Shown: positions 18,258 to 25,403 of the stretch, piece after piece
How the letters are laid out: the number at the start of each line of letters is the position of its first letter
How positions within the stretch are numbered: position 1 is the first letter of the stretch
Assembly (NCBI GenBank): GCA_947169115.1
Contig: CAMVOK010000017.1
Location: 1 to 64,000 of the forward strand
Length of the DNA: 64,000 nt
Direction: 5' to 3'
DNA from: an uncultured Prevotellaceae bacterium
GTDB lineage: Bacteria; Bacteroidota; Bacteroidia; Bacteroidales; Bacteroidaceae
Position numbers and translations under genes: made by a program
Notes under the pieces: generated by a model
The model's database searches: none
Told to the model about the DNA's origin: nothing
Seen by the model: the letters and a program-made list of their open reading frames with translations, nothing else

Positions 18258-18729
18258 CGAAGATCAAGTTTTTGTCCGTCAATTCCTGATTGAGCAAACA
18301 CATTTGATTGTTTGGCTGATGCTCTGACAGACGACGCAATGCTGTGTCTATATCCATTAAACCAGCCATATATAAGTTAACCGTATCGACCACCCTGTCA
18401 TTTGCCACGCCACCTTCTATATAGTCAAAATTGTCAGCGACATGCTGCCCTTGCCTACTTGCCACAATAAACTCTAACCACTCCCTGTCATAGGCCGTAA
18501 ACACTTTGCATCGGGCCTCCTTCAAAACAGCCTCGCGTTTCAATATATATCTATTCAGTACAGGGGAGGCACTCTTTCGGCTTGCCATTTGGGTAGCCCA
18601 CGAAACAGCCTGTTCGCGAATATCTGTCACATAAAAACCTTGACCGAAATCCAAATTGGGGCGACCAATCTTGCAGGCAGGATGCTTCACGACCTCCGTT
18701 CCACCATGATAAACAATGACATCCTTCAT
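18238..18729 (-). CDS. DUF3990 protein, ADP-ribosyltransferase-like (middle gene of triad)
   Basis: This protein of about 163 residues has the DUF3990 pattern: VIVYHGGTEVV at 4-14, FGQGFYVTDI near 28-37 followed by QAVSWA, a central WLEFIV helix, and YIEGGVANDRVVDT near 111-124. The YHG and GxGFYxT arrangement with a later conserved Glu resembles ADP-ribosyltransferase/PARP-like folds, so an NAD-dependent toxin or modifier is plausible but unproven. It starts at 18729 in ATGA overlap with the upstream DUF3791 gene, so the three genes form one transcript read from the box at 18992-18999. All motifs are intact here, unlike the copy at 54441-54924. Confidence 0.75.
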   Translation of the reverse strand: MKDVIVYHGGTEVVKHPACKIGRPNLDFGQGFYVTDIREQAVSWATQMASRKSASPVLNRYILKREAVLKEARCKVFTAYDREWLEFIVASRQGQHVADNFDYIEGGVANDRVVDTVNLYMAGLMDIDTALRRLSEHQPNNQMCLLNQELTDKNLIFDGTERL

Positions 18730-18965
18730 GTGCGTGCCTCCCATTCATTCAGACATTCAACCATACCTGCAGCTACATTCTCACGGCTTTCGCTATGTAG
18801 CGTCTCGTAATGAGGATAAATATATTTCTCTATCATCCCCACCCGTTTCATACGCTGATATACCTCTTTGTAGGAAACGTCCAGCAATCGCGCCGTAGCT
18901 TCGATGCAAGTAGCGACAAAAGCCATAACAACCTGCATCTTTGGTATTTCTATCGTCTGCGCCAT
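18726..18965 (-). CDS. DUF3791-like small protein (first gene of triad)
   Basis: This protein of about 79 residues contains the DUF3791 pattern: MAFVATCIEATARLLDVSY, then VYQRMKRVGMIEKYI and a YPHYETLHSESRE segment that matches the family YEILHT motif. The ATG at 18965 was preferred because it lies just after the promoter box; the longer in-frame start at 18992 overlaps it. It is translationally coupled (ATGA) to the DUF3990 gene downstream. If DUF3990 is a toxin, this is a natural antitoxin or chaperone candidate by position, but that is inference. Confidence 0.72.
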   Translation of the reverse strand: MAQTIEIPKMQVVMAFVATCIEATARLLDVSYKEVYQRMKRVGMIEKYIYPHYETLHSESRENVAAGMVECLNEWEART

Positions 18966-18991
18966 ATACCTATATTCTTTGTATGCACGCA

Positions 18992-18999
18992 CAAAGATA
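18992..18999 (-). promoter_or_regulatory. -7 box for the DUF3791/DUF3990 triad
   Basis: TATCTTTG on the minus strand lies 27 bp upstream of the ATG at 18965. Confidence 0.65.
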
Positions 19000-19125
19000 G
19001 GAAACTAAATTAAGCTATCCAAACATTAAGGCTCAAAACATTAGCAAATATTCCTTATTATGCCAAAAGAATTATGCTAAAAGAATAATTCTTGCAGCAT
19101 AAAGCATGATGTATCTACCTTAAAT

Positions 19126-19166
19126 AACAAGTCCGTCCGCATTGGCTGATGCGGACGGACTTTGTT
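19126..19166. terminator. Strong hairpin, near copy of the aroC terminator
   Basis: AACAAGTCCGTCCGCAT (19126-19142) pairs with ATGCGGACGGACTTTGTT (19149-19166) around a 6-nt loop. It can serve the lipoprotein gene ending at 19217 on the minus strand. The first 33 bp match 17793-17825, the aroC 3' end, at about 30 positions. Confidence 0.8.
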
Positions 19167-19216
19167 TATTCTCCCTTGCTATCTAATTCTGCCAAAGGAT
19201 GATATTTGTCGTTTCT

Positions 19217-20191
19217 TTAACGAATGGCACGTCTCTTGTCATGATATTTTACACGATTGCGTGTAACCTCAACGTTACGCATCTGGGCTCTGGTCGCGGC
19301 TGAAGCTTCGTCGTAGGTATAGGCTTTATAATTGTCTTTGTGAATGGTACCATTGGGGTTTTGTTCGTATGTAAGAGTTACATCATAGTTGTGTCCATCT
19401 TCCGACTCCGTATATTTCGTGGGGAAATAATCTGGTCCATAGCCGAAAAGTCCCAAGGGCGACAGACAATGCATTACATCTTCTGCAAGTTCGCAGCCGT
19501 CTCCCGATTCTGTCATAGCATAAAGCCATTGTTTTGAGGTGTTGGCTTTTGAACCGTACGTGAAGGTCATAGTTTCTGTACCACTTCTCTTTTCGCCATC
19601 TTCATCCTCATTCCATGTCTCTACAATACTCGTCAGTTTCCCATTTTCCCAGGTTAGGCTATTTTCTGTGGTATAGCTGCCACTGTAGTTTTTGCCGTCG
19701 TCGTTTCCATTATAATTACCCGTACATGAGAACTTCACCAAACGTCCCTCATTATTGTAGGTACAGGTAACACTCTCCGTTCCTTTTTCCCATTCACCGT
19801 CGCTCTCTTTCTCCTCCCATGTGCTTCTTAATGAGCCTACAAAGCCTTGCCCGTTGAGCGATATACTTGTAGATTCCGTCCAGGATTCGCCATCGTCTTC
19901 CACTTCTTTATAGTTCATTACAAAGGCTGAACCGCTCAGGTCATAGACTTCGTCATCACCGTCTGTTCCACGCTGGATTTTTGTCAGTTTACCATTTGAA
20001 TCATAGGAATAATACCAGTTCCCGAATGAAGTTACACGGAATGGCACTCCATTGGCATCCGTCAATTTGGGCGAAGGTACAGCACTTGTTGCTCCGGCGT
20101 TGTCATCGTCATCGTCTCCGCATGAAACGAAGCCAGCACATAAGGTTACGAGGCAGAGTAGCGGCATCCATTTTAAAATTCTCTTTTTCAT
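19217..20191 (-). CDS. Secreted lipoprotein, DUF4595-like
   Basis: This 324-residue lipoprotein has a lipobox near residue 24 (CAGFVSCGDDDDD). Asp residues directly after the lipidated Cys are common in surface-exposed Bacteroidota lipoproteins. The body is a run of YD/RHS-like beta segments (YSYDSNGKLTKIQRG, CTYNNEGRLVKFSC, LTWENGKLTSIVE, LTYEQNPNGTI), as in DUF4595 proteins. It ends in a basic segment (KYHDKRRAIR). It is monocistronic, with a -7 box at 20230 and the hairpin at 19126-19166 downstream. The function is unknown. Confidence 0.7.
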   Translation of the reverse strand: MKKRILKWMPLLCLVTLCAGFVSCGDDDDDNAGATSAVPSPKLTDANGVPFRVTSFGNWYYSYDSNGKLTKIQRGTDGDDEVYDLSGSAFVMNYKEVEDDGESWTESTSISLNGQGFVGSLRSTWEEKESDGEWEKGTESVTCTYNNEGRLVKFSCTGNYNGNDDGKNYSGSYTTENSLTWENGKLTSIVETWNEDEDGEKRSGTETMTFTYGSKANTSKQWLYAMTESGDGCELAEDVMHCLSPLGLFGYGPDYFPTKYTESEDGHNYDVTLTYEQNPNGTIHKDNYKAYTYDEASAATRAQMRNVEVTRNRVKYHDKRRAIR

Positions 20192-20229
20192 GGTCTTTGT
20201 TTTTTAAGTTAATATTTGGTTGGATTTGG

Positions 20230-20237
20230 CAAAGATA
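20230..20237 (-). promoter_or_regulatory. -7 box for the lipoprotein gene
   Basis: TATCTTTG on the minus strand lies 38 bp upstream of the ATG at 20191. Confidence 0.6.
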
Positions 20238-20280
20238 CAAAATAATGTATAATGTACCGCTCGAAATTATGAAAAAATTT

Positions 20281-20430
20281 CGCTTGCGTAGTAAAACGGA
20301 GCAAGTAATCGCCCTGCGCTTGCGTAGTAAAACGGAGCAAGAATGATAATGCACTGCTCGGCGACAATAGGAGACGTTTGGCTCGTCCAAGTAATCGGAC
20401 GCACCACAGGTGCTACGCTTGCCGTGCAAG
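20281..20430 (+). repeat. R3 repeat cluster
   Basis: Two identical 25-bp copies of CGCTTGCGTAG..CGGAGCAAG lie at 20281-20305 and 20317-20341 (36-bp period). They are followed by GGCTCGTCCAAG and TAATCGGACG..GGTGCTACGCTTG at 20380-20420. The stretch between the lipoprotein promoter and the AbiEii gene holds no gene that I can support. Confidence 0.8.
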
Positions 20431-20529
20431 AATTATTTTGAATGGCTGTACGAAATACCAATCTTGCGGTATGAAAAGAAAACGCGACCTCGTAAAGGAA
20501 GTCGCGTACTGGATATTAAATTGAAAATG

Positions 20530-21165
20530 CTATGGATACGACTCAAAACGCTTGCTTGAATGCTTTTGCATATTCAGCAATCGCTTGGCAATATTTTTCC
20601 ATGAATATGAGTTCCCAAGCATTCGGACAGGCTCTTCGTGATTTATCTCGTCAAAGAATGTGATGGCCTTCATCGGCATTAGTGTGCTGGCATGATATTT
20701 CTGCTCATAAAATCCCAACATTTCATTGAAGGAGAAATAGGCCGATAAATAGGCTAGGTCGATGAAATCCTTCAAGCGCGTTCCGTTTCCTGCAATTGCG
20801 TTGAGTTTCATGGCAGCAATGTCTTTTAGAGAAGCAAGACGTATGCTTTCCGCTACAAGGGGGACGTCCACCCATTCATATTTGTGGGCAATGCAGTCAA
20901 GTTGAACTTCTCCAACGGCTCCCTTCAGTGTTTCTCGGGCTATAAACTCTGTGGTCATGTTGTACTCACGCTCCAAATGTGTCCGTAACTCATTCTCGTC
21001 AAAGGTATGTATCGAGAACAAGTCAAGGTCAACACTTATGCGATGCCCTATTTGCAGAGCAAGCGCAGTTCCCCCTACGAGAGAGAACCCCGTTAAGCGC
21101 TCGTCTGACATCAGACGGCTCAGGAGTTCCAGTGTTGTGGGCGTGATTGTTTCCTTGTGTAACAT
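20530..21165 (-). CDS. AbiEii/AbiGii-type nucleotidyltransferase toxin
   Basis: This 211-residue protein has the DUF1814/AbiEii motifs: SLVGGTALALQIGHR near 27-41 and SVDLDLFS near 43-50 (the nucleotidyltransferase Asp pair), LKDIAAMKLNAIAGNGTRLKD near 112-132 and DLAYL. Members transfer nucleotides to targets such as tRNA and act as abortive-infection or type IV toxins. Its start lies inside the end of the preceding gene (46-bp overlap), the usual AbiE-like antitoxin-toxin order. The pair is flanked by repeat-rich non-coding DNA on both sides, which fits acquisition as a small module. Confidence 0.85.
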   Translation of the reverse strand: MLHKETITPTTLELLSRLMSDERLTGFSLVGGTALALQIGHRISVDLDLFSIHTFDENELRTHLEREYNMTTEFIARETLKGAVGEVQLDCIAHKYEWVDVPLVAESIRLASLKDIAAMKLNAIAGNGTRLKDFIDLAYLSAYFSFNEMLGFYEQKYHASTLMPMKAITFFDEINHEEPVRMLGNSYSWKNIAKRLLNMQKHSSKRFESYP

Positions 21166-21437
21166 CGGAGATCCTCTTTCTTAAGGTTCAACAGGGCACA
21201 GACGAACGACATATCCTTAGGGTTCAAGTAAGGAAGTTCTTTCACAGATTCCCGAACCCCACGTATGCCGTAAAGAGAGAACATAGCATAGTAATCGCTC
21301 GGCAATCCACGCTCTATTACCCGTTGTACCACAACGGAACGCATCTTCTGGAAGTCGAACTTCTGCATGTCGTACTCCCATAGCAGGCTCGGACGTATTT
21401 GCTCACCTTTATGTCGTCTGTAATCACTGAAATACAT
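21120..21437 (-). CDS. AbiE-like antitoxin partner (DUF6922-like)
   Basis: This protein of about 105 residues is the usual small upstream partner of Bacteroidota AbiEii toxins. Recognisable segments are IRPSLLWEYDMQKFDFQKM, VVVQRVIERGLPSDYYAMF, GVRESVKELPYLNPKDMSF and the ending CYTRKQSRPQHWNS. The ATG at 21437 is used because the promoter box lies at 21442-21449; this would make the mRNA nearly leaderless. A start at the internal Met (21368) would lose the conserved RPSLLWEYD part. It probably neutralises the toxin and may autoregulate, by analogy with AbiEi; no DNA-binding motif is obvious. Confidence 0.75.
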   Translation of the reverse strand: MYFSDYRRHKGEQIRPSLLWEYDMQKFDFQKMRSVVVQRVIERGLPSDYYAMFSLYGIRGVRESVKELPYLNPKDMSFVCALLNLKKEDLRCYTRKQSRPQHWNS

Positions 21438-21441
21438 ACTG

Positions 21442-21472
21442 CAAAGATAGTGCAAAATGACGAACGAAACAA
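21442..21472 (-). promoter_or_regulatory. Promoter of the AbiE-like pair
   Basis: A TTG at 21472-21470 and TATCTTTG at 21449-21442, spaced 20 bp apart, fit the Bacteroidota -33/-7 pattern. The first ATG lies 4 nt downstream of the box. Confidence 0.6.
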
Positions 21473-22016
21473 GCGTAAAAGCAAATATTTGTATTTGCAT
21501 TTTACCTTGTAAGAAGGAATAAGACCAAAGGTCAACCGAGAGGGACGATAATTTCTGCCTTTGATGGAAAACATCGCATAATATGCGCCGTTTTGTTGAT
21601 TTGTTTGGCGGTTCAGACTATTTTTAAGTATATTTGCCGCAGAATTTGCGACAATATGTATTGCATTTCGTCGCACAAAAGAAAAAAGCGTTATATATAT
21701 ACACGCAATCATCTGCAAAAACTTGCTTGAGTGTTTACGCTTATTCAGAATACAACGAGCAATACCGCTTTATTGTTTGTGACATTGGTGGCACAAGGCG
21801 AAGCATCCTAATGCTCCTGCTTGTGACTGTATATGTCACAGAGCGAGACGCCCTAATCCCTCGACTTGTGACATTGATGGCACAAATAGGAGGCTCAATA
21901 AGCAGAGACGAAGACATACATAAGTAAAGGAAACGGACTCATTTTTCGTATCAGATAGTGTTTGTTTCAGTATTTTTTCGTAATTTCGCCCTCGGACTCA
22001 CATAAATAAAACCACC
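21473..22016. other. Gene-free stretch upstream of the esterase
   Basis: No family-like reading frame was found. There is an internal direct repeat: TTGTGACATTGGTGGCACAA near 21778 and TTGTGACATTGATGGCACAA near 21868. A weak -7-like TAATTTCG lies near 21980. Confidence 0.5.
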
Positions 22017-22955
22017 ATGAGAACATTTATAACGAAAACAATAACGAAAACGGGAACTCTGCGAGTAAGCGGGAGCAGAGTCGAGCAAAGCCCAACAAAA
22101 CGTTTTGCCACAAAGACATGGCTTGCGCTTCCATTTTTCTTTTTTAATTTTTCTCTTTTAAATCCGACGCAGTCGATGGCTCAGTACCTAAACAAGGCCG
22201 TGGAGATATGGCCGAAGGAAGTGCCTGGAGGTACGGTCAAGAAGGAACTGAACTGGAAAGAACGTCCCAACGACGGACGTTGTTTCTACGAGGTGACGAG
22301 CCCCACACTGGAGGCTTTCGTGCCCGATCCGGCGAAGAGTAACGGAAAGGCTGTCATTGTTTGCCCTGGCGGAGCATACGCCATGCTGGCCTACGAGAAG
22401 GAAGGTCAGGAGGTGGCTCAGTGGCTGTCGAAACTGGGATACAATGCCTACGTACTGGCTTACCGTGTGCCCAACAACAGGCTGGGTGCCTTGCAGGACA
22501 TTCAACGTGCCATCCGTCTCGTACGAAGCAAGGGGGCAACGCAGGTGGGTGTCATTGGATTCTCGGCCGGTGCCAGTCTTTCGTGCCGTGCCTGCACCCG
22601 TTGGAACGAACCTGCCTACGAAGCCAATCCCAAAGACAAGACAGACACACTCTCGTGTCGTCCCGACTTCGGCATACTCATCTATCCTGCCTATCTCGAC
22701 GAAGGACCCAACCACACGTTGACCCCCGAACTGACCGTAACGAAGGACACCCCTCCCCTCTTTGTCTTTGGTACGGAGGACGATGTACACTATAGCGGTC
22801 CCTCTACACCCGTCATCATGGAGGCGATGCAAAAGGCCAATGCTCCCATCGAGGTTCACTATCTGACAAAGGGCGGCCATGGCTACGGAATGCGCCGAGG
22901 TGCCGGCCTCATTTGGCCTTCCCTGGCCGAACAATGGCTTAAGGAAAGTTATTGA
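22017..22955 (+). CDS. Secreted alpha/beta hydrolase (acetyl esterase-like)
   Basis: This 312-residue protein belongs to the BD-FAE/xylan-esterase-like hydrolases. The likely catalytic set is CPGGAY near 116-121 (oxyanion loop), Ser183 in GFSAGAS, Asp255 or Asp256 in FGTEDDVHY, and His288 in KGGHGYG. The N-terminus is unusual. Residues about 5-27 come from TTTTCGTTA-type DNA and a shortened R1 repeat (22057-22091). Then comes a hydrophobic stretch encoded by a TTTTTAATTTTTC tract (WLALPFFFFNFSLL), ending near QSMAQ. Together these appear to make a long, repeat-derived signal peptide. A shorter start is not available without losing the hydrophobic core. The substrate may be acetylated plant glycan, by family only. 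Confidence 0.82.
   Translation: MRTFITKTITKTGTLRVSGSRVEQSPTKRFATKTWLALPFFFFNFSLLNPTQSMAQYLNKAVEIWPKEVPGGTVKKELNWKERPNDGRCFYEVTSPTLEAFVPDPAKSNGKAVIVCPGGAYAMLAYEKEGQEVAQWLSKLGYNAYVLAYRVPNNRLGALQDIQRAIRLVRSKGATQVGVIGFSAGASLSCRACTRWNEPAYEANPKDKTDTLSCRPDFGILIYPAYLDEGPNHTLTPELTVTKDTPPLFVFGTEDDVHYSGPSTPVIMEAMQKANAPIEVHYLTKGGHGYGMRRGAGLIWPSLAEQWLKESY
22057..22091 (+). repeat. R1 repeat, shortened copy in the esterase gene
   Basis: This 35-bp copy matches both ends of the 73-bp R1 core at 42535-42607 and 49154-49226 (those copies read on the minus strand) but lacks the middle 38 bp. The missing part lies between two near-identical CTCTGCTCnCGC blocks, as expected for a slip or recombination deletion. 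It lies on the coding strand but in a different reading frame from the other two copies. Confidence 0.8.
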
Positions 22956-22959
22956 ACAT

Positions 22960-23066
22960 CTCACATTTACCATTTGACCATTTACCATTTGACCATTTAA
23001 CGTTCCGGAGGCTACATTATACATTATACATTGTAAATTATACATTAAAAATTTGACATTTAACAT
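22960..23066. repeat. Low-complexity tract between esterase and helicase genes
   Basis: TTTACCATTTGACCA units are followed by ATTATACATTGTAAATT and ACATTTAACATT units. The last extend up to the helicase start. No clear promoter was found. Confidence 0.75.
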
Positions 23067-23067
23067 T

Positions 23068-25245
23068 GTGCAAGATGCATTAAACAACATACAACTTCGC
23101 CAAGCGTGGGACTTTGTGGAACACACGGGGCGGAGTATCTTTTTGACAGGCAAGGCAGGAACGGGAAAGACAACGTTCCTGAAGACTGTTGTGGAGCGTT
23201 CACGAAAACGCTGCATTGTGGTTGCCCCTACGGGTGTGGCAGCCATCAATGCCGGCGGCATGACCATCCATTCCTTCTTCCAGTTGCCCTTCTCGCCGTT
23301 CGTGCCCGATGCCAAGATTAAGAGCAAGTTTGAGTTCGGACGGGAGAAACGGAAGATTATCGCATCGCTCGACCTGCTGATTATCGATGAGATTTCGATG
23401 GTGCGGAGCGACCTGCTGGATGCCATCGACTCCGTGCTCCGACGCTTCCGCGACCGCTACCAGCCCTTCGGGGGTGTGCAACTGCTGATGATTGGCGACC
23501 TCGGACAACTGACACCCGTTGTCACGCCCGAGGACGAACAGATGTTGCGTCCCTACTACGACACGCCGTATTTTTTCGGCTCCAAGGCTCTGGCTCAGAC
23601 GGAATATGTGACCATCCAGTTAGAAGAAGTCTATCGTCAACAAGACCAAGCCTTCCTCTCCATCCTCAATCACATCCGAGAAGGAAAGCCTACGGCCGAC
23701 GACTTGGCTATGCTGAACAAACGGACTCTCCCGAAAGAGTCTGCCGGCTACATTCGCCTCACCACTCATAACCATCTGGCCAACCAGTATAACGAGACGG
23801 AACTACACAAACTGCCCACACCATCGTTCCACTACGAGGCAGAAATCAAAGGGACATTCCCCGACTATGCCTATCCGACCAACGAAGTGTTGGAACTGAA
23901 AGTGGGTACGCAGGTGATGTTCGTTAAGAACGACCCCAATGGACTGTACTATAATGGGCGGATTGGTCAGGTTGTGCAAGCTAGCCAGCATCATGTTACG
24001 GTTCGTTGTCCCGATGACGGCCAAGACATTGAAGTAGAACCCCTGACATGGGAGAATGCGCGCTATACCCTGAACGAGGAGACGCGTGAGATTGAGACTG
24101 AGGTGCAGGGCACTTTCACACAATATCCCCTGCGACTGGCATGGGCCATCACCATACATAAGAGCCAGGGGCTGACCTTCGACCATGCCATCATCGATGC
24201 CAGCCTCTCTTTTGCCCCAGGGCAGGTGTATGTAGCTCTGAGCCGATGCCGCACGTTGGAAGGGTTGATATTGGCTACCCCACTCACCCCACAGGCTATC
24301 ATCAACGACCATCGTGTAGATAGCTACATGGCCCAGCAGGAAACCGAGGCCCAACGGAGCATCGAGCAACTGCCCTTGCTCAAACAGGAATATCACCGCC
24401 ACCTGCTGCTCGAACTTTTCGACTTCCGTGCCATCCTCTATGGTGAGGAATACTTGGTGCGCCTGTTCAACGAGTTCTTCTATCACAGCCACGACCGCCT
24501 GACCACCTTACACAAGCAGACACTCGAAGACCTGCGTCAACGTGTCATCATAGTGGCTGACAAGTGGCGCGGAGTCATCAGCCAGACACCTTTCGACACC
24601 CTGAACGCCGAGGCGTTCCTCACCCGAGTACAAAAGTCGGCCGCCTACTTTGCCGAGCAGCTGGAACAAATACTGACATCGCCTTTGGCACAAACGGCAG
24701 AGGTGAAGACGAACAACAAGCAGGCCATGAAGCGACTGGAGAATACGTTGCCCGAACTGCGTCAGGCTTGGCTTTCGCGTCGGTATCTTCTGGAGCGCAT
24801 TACCGAAGAAGGGTTCTCCATCACCATTTATCTTCGTCAGAAGCAAATCGCCATGCTCGATGCCATCGACGAGAAAAAGATTAAACAAAAGAGGGAACGG
24901 AAGCCCCAAGCCCCGAAGCCGCCCAAGGAACCCAAGGAGAAGACGTGGAACATCAGTCTGCGTCTCTTCCGTCAGGGCATGAATCCCGACCTTATCGCCA
25001 AAGAACGAGGCCTGACCCTCAACACCATCATGAGCCATCTCGCCCGCTTCATCCCCACGGGGGAAGTCCAACTGGGCGAACTCGTTCCCCCTGAACACCA
25101 AGCCATCATCCGTCAGGCCATTCTCAGTGCAAGTTCGTCTTCGGGACTCCCCGTCGAAGCCCTCAGTGCTTCCTCCATCATAGCGCTTTGTCCCGAGGAG
25201 ATTACCTATAGCGAAATTCGTATGGTAATAAATAATATGGTATGA
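23068..25245 (+). CDS. PIF1/RecD-like DNA helicase with C-terminal HTH region
   Basis: This protein of about 725 residues is an SF1 helicase of the Pif1/RecD2-like type. Visible motifs are Walker A TGKAGTGKTTF (about 29-38), PTGVAAINAGGMTIHSFF, LLIIDEISMVRSD (Walker B), QLLMIGDLGQLTPV, and the C-terminal motif VYVALSRCRTLEGL near 390-405 preceded by AITIHKSQGLTFD. Beyond about 410 is a helical region. Then comes a Lys/Pro-rich linker (residues about 610-635) and an HTH/RQC-like end (LIAKERGLTLNTIMSHLARF). A GTG start at 23068 is preferred. A TTG at 23053 would add residues from the ACATTTAACATT repeat. It probably unwinds DNA during replication or repair. Confidence 0.88.
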   Translation: MQDALNNIQLRQAWDFVEHTGRSIFLTGKAGTGKTTFLKTVVERSRKRCIVVAPTGVAAINAGGMTIHSFFQLPFSPFVPDAKIKSKFEFGREKRKIIASLDLLIIDEISMVRSDLLDAIDSVLRRFRDRYQPFGGVQLLMIGDLGQLTPVVTPEDEQMLRPYYDTPYFFGSKALAQTEYVTIQLEEVYRQQDQAFLSILNHIREGKPTADDLAMLNKRTLPKESAGYIRLTTHNHLANQYNETELHKLPTPSFHYEAEIKGTFPDYAYPTNEVLELKVGTQVMFVKNDPNGLYYNGRIGQVVQASQHHVTVRCPDDGQDIEVEPLTWENARYTLNEETREIETEVQGTFTQYPLRLAWAITIHKSQGLTFDHAIIDASLSFAPGQVYVALSRCRTLEGLILATPLTPQAIINDHRVDSYMAQQETEAQRSIEQLPLLKQEYHRHLLLELFDFRAILYGEEYLVRLFNEFFYHSHDRLTTLHKQTLEDLRQRVIIVADKWRGVISQTPFDTLNAEAFLTRVQKSAAYFAEQLEQILTSPLAQTAEVKTNNKQAMKRLENTLPELRQAWLSRRYLLERITEEGFSITIYLRQKQIAMLDAIDEKKIKQKRERKPQAPKPPKEPKEKTWNISLRLFRQGMNPDLIAKERGLTLNTIMSHLARFIPTGEVQLGELVPPEHQAIIRQAILSASSSSGLPVEALSASSIIALCPEEITYSEIRMVINNMV

Positions 25246-25257
25246 ATTATTTGGGAA

Positions 25258-25354
25258 ATCGCTCACTTAATCGTATTTTTGACTGTGTCGAAGATACTTT
25301 CGTTCGGAAATCTGCAAGTAAATTTGCGATTTCGCTCACTTAATCGTATCTTTG
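25258..25354 (+). promoter_or_regulatory. Duplicated promoter upstream of lysS
   Basis: The block TCGCTCACTTAATCGTAT occurs twice, 73 bp apart, each copy running into a -7 box: TATTTTTG at 25274-25281 and TATCTTTG at 25347-25354. Only the second is close to the lysS start (25404). The duplication also carries AATTTGCGATT-like flanks. Confidence 0.6.
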
Positions 25355-25403
25355 CAGACAAATAAATTGTAAATCGTAAATAGTTAAATAGTAAATTATC
25401 TCA

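Noticed and set aside
21634-21927. Plus-strand 97-codon frame upstream of the esterase
   Set aside because: Low-complexity content with an internal direct repeat and no family features.
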